Source: Cacconaster sp045601245 (GTDB lineage: Bacteria; Bacteroidota; Bacteroidia; Bacteroidales; UBA932). From it: a stretch of DNA of 7,507 nucleotides. The stretch is taken from NCBI GenBank assembly GCA_045601245.1, contig JAZRZH010000055.1, forward strand, positions 1 to 7,507, written 5' to 3'. The translations under genes and the position numbers were made by a program. Of the stretch, positions 6,158 to 7,507 are shown piece by piece. Numbering within the stretch: position 1 is the first letter of the stretch; each line of letters begins with the position of its first letter. Below the pieces are notes generated by a model, which saw only the letters and a list, made by a program, of their open reading frames with translations, did no database searches and had not been told where the DNA came from.

Positions 6158-6828
6158 CCGCGCATCACGATGGCATTGATGTTCCGGCCGCAGGCGGAGC
6201 CGTCACGGCGGGCGGACCAGAGGCGGGTGTCATCATAGGTGCAGATATCAGAGGCCTGGATATTCGCGGCCGGGACGCCGGCCTGCAGCAATATCCAACG
6301 GTTGGCCTCTATAAGGTCAATATGCCAGCCGCCGCGCAGGGTACCTTCCACCCTCTCTCCTTCCCAACGGGCGATATTCTCAACGGGGAAGCCGGCTTCG
6401 CGGAAACGCTCCACCACTTCCTCCCCTACCTGGAAATTATGCTTCTGTATGCCCGGGCCTATGACTGCCAGCAGCTCTGAGGCGCTGCTGCCGAAGCGGT
6501 GGGTCATCTCGTCTATGGTCTTGAGGCTGATCTGCAGCACTGTGCCTTTCCAGCCGGAATGTATGGCGGCTATGGCCTCGTGTACGGGGTCGTAGAGCAG
6601 CACGGGTATGCAGTCAGCGGTGCGCACGCCTATGGCGCAATCCTTAAGGTCGGTGACGAAAGCATCGTAGCCTTCCAGGTCCTCGCGCGTCAGGTCGCGC
6701 CTGTCAACGTATGCGATACGGTCCTGATGCACCTGATGGCCGCAGATGACAGGGTAAGGCAGCGGCAGATCCCTCACGGAAGTAAAGGCTTGAACACAGT
6801 CGGATATATTGTAATTAAGATGTTCCAT
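6154..6828 (-). CDS. pgeF: PgeF/YfiH-family (laccase-domain) protein, peptidoglycan editing factor or purine nucleoside phosphorylase
   Basis: The 224-residue protein has the YfiH/PgeF fold signature. The zinc ligands are H34 in GHQVH, C73 in TADCIPVLLYD and H90 in IAAIHSGWKGT. Further family motifs are VIGPGIQKHNFQVG (123-135) and SARRDGSACGRN near the C-terminus. E. coli YfiH was described as an editing factor that removes wrongly incorporated L-serine from peptidoglycan precursors, while other members act as purine nucleoside phosphorylases. 'Multicopper oxidase' labels for this family are doubtful. It has no signal peptide and should be cytoplasmic. Its ATG lies 14 bp inside the end of the MATE transporter gene, so the two are probably co-transcribed and translationally coupled. 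The true substrate cannot be settled from sequence. Confidence 0.88.
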   Translation of the reverse strand: MEHLNYNISDCVQAFTSVRDLPLPYPVICGHQVHQDRIAYVDRRDLTREDLEGYDAFVTDLKDCAIGVRTADCIPVLLYDPVHEAIAAIHSGWKGTVLQISLKTIDEMTHRFGSSASELLAVIGPGIQKHNFQVGEEVVERFREAGFPVENIARWEGERVEGTLRGGWHIDLIEANRWILLQAGVPAANIQASDICTYDDTRLWSARRDGSACGRNINAIVMRG

Positions 6829-7507
6829 TCTGTCTGCGAAAATTGATCTTCATAATGCCAATGGCCACGACAGTCAACAATTCCGAGGCCGGGACGGCGA
6901 GCCAGAGGCCCGGCACGCCGAAGAGTGCGGGCAGCAGCAGGAAGAAGAGTACAGGGAATACCATTCCGCGGAGCACCGTCAGCACCGTGGCCTTGACGGC
7001 CTTCTCGGTGCTCTGATAGAAGCCTATCACAATCTGGCACACTGCCATGAACACAAAACCAAGGGTATAAAGCGGGAAACCGGCAGTGCAGATGTCATAC
7101 GGCCTGGTGCCCGGATACAGGAAAATAGAGACCAAAGGCCTTATGCCCAGAGAGAATCCGAGAGTGATGAGGGCGCCCACGCCGATACCTAGCAGCAGGC
7201 TGATACGCAGGGTCCTGCGCACGCGGGCGTCATTGCCGGCGCCGTAGTTGAAGCTGATGATGGGCTGCCCCGACTGCGCGATGGCGGCGTTTATCATAAA
7301 GATCACGGGGATGAGGTAGCAGGCCACGCTGAACGATGCCACGCCGTCCTCGCCAAGCAGCTTCATGAACATATAATTGCCCGCCAGGGTCAGCACCGAC
7401 ATGGCGAATTCCCCGAGAAAGCCCGAGAAGCCGAGCTTGGCCATATAGCCTATATTGCGCAGGGTAAGCACGAGGCTGGTCGCGCTGCGCTTGAGCCTGT
7501 AGAAGGA
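6815..7507 (-). CDS. MATE-family efflux transporter, C-terminal half (5' end beyond the window)
   Basis: The frame is open to the right edge (last readable residues SFYRLKRSATSLV, then LTLRNIGYMAKLGFSGFLGEF), giving about 231 residues of a protein that is usually near 440-450. The second half of a MATE (multidrug and toxic compound extrusion) transporter is recognisable: about six hydrophobic segments, GFSGFLGEFAMSV, QSGQPIISFNYGAGN (the family's typical QPIxGYNYGA-like motif), and GFYQSTEKAVKA. MATE proteins export drugs or cationic compounds from the inner membrane using Na+ or H+ gradients. The GTG at 7471 is internal, not a start. The gene ends in TAA at 6817-6815, overlapping the PgeF gene start. 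Nothing here shows the exported substrate. Confidence 0.9.
   Translation of the reverse strand, partial: SFYRLKRSATSLVLTLRNIGYMAKLGFSGFLGEFAMSVLTLAGNYMFMKLLGEDGVASFSVACYLIPVIFMINAAIAQSGQPIISFNYGAGNDARVRRTLRISLLLGIGVGALITLGFSLGIRPLVSIFLYPGTRPYDICTAGFPLYTLGFVFMAVCQIVIGFYQSTEKAVKATVLTVLRGMVFPVLFFLLLPALFGVPGLWLAVPASELLTVVAIGIMKINFRRQNGTS

Noticed and set aside
1..7507. CRISPR array, tRNA, rRNA or riboswitch
   Set aside because: No regularly spaced repeats, no tRNA-like cloverleaf and no recognisable riboswitch were seen; almost all of the window is protein-coding.

Overview
The window looks like chromosomal DNA from a fairly GC-rich member of the Bacteroidota, probably a gut-type Bacteroidales (an Alistipes- or Prevotella-like relative). 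This rests on four things: lipoproteins with clean lipoboxes, a BspA/DUF285-type leucine-rich repeat protein, a -33/-7 promoter of the Bacteroides form (TTTG, 19 bp, TAnnTTTG), and a general lack of Shine-Dalgarno sequences. No genus can be fixed from the sequence alone. Hand-counted G+C ranges from about three quarters in part of mutT to about one third just left of it.

Layout, left to right. Positions 1-118 are non-coding and carry two copies of an AAGTAGACA motif that resemble the repeated end of an insertion sequence. Positions 119-1195 (minus) encode a DUF1016/YhcG-type PD-(D/E)xK nuclease. Its usual N-terminus is readable further upstream, but no start codon lies in the same frame. Positions 1239-1401 are AT-rich and hold a short orphan reading frame and a perfect 13-bp inverted repeat. 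Positions 1402-5474 (minus) are a very compact four-gene operon: a class I glutamine-amidotransferase-like (peptidase C26) lipoprotein, a VanX-type D-Ala-D-Ala dipeptidase lipoprotein, a 696-residue lipoprotein joining a BPL_N amidotransferase-like domain to a PPC-like domain and DUF285 repeats, and the Nudix hydrolase MutT. A 47-bp divergent promoter region (5475-5521) separates the operon from an HD-domain hydrolase on the plus strand (5522-6157). The HD gene converges on a PgeF/YfiH-family gene (6154-6828, minus), and both stop codons share one CTAG. A MATE-family efflux transporter (6815 to the right edge, minus, 5' end missing) overlaps the PgeF gene start by 14 bp.

How the genes may work together. 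The first three products of the operon should be exported and lipid-anchored. Two have Cys-His-Glu amidotransferase-like triads and one is a zinc D,D-dipeptidase, so breakdown or recycling of cell-wall or gamma-glutamyl peptides is a reasonable inference. Close linkage to a gene of the 'peptidoglycan editing factor' family fits loosely, but that gene is in a separate transcription unit. No CRISPR array, tRNA, rRNA or complete mobile element is visible.
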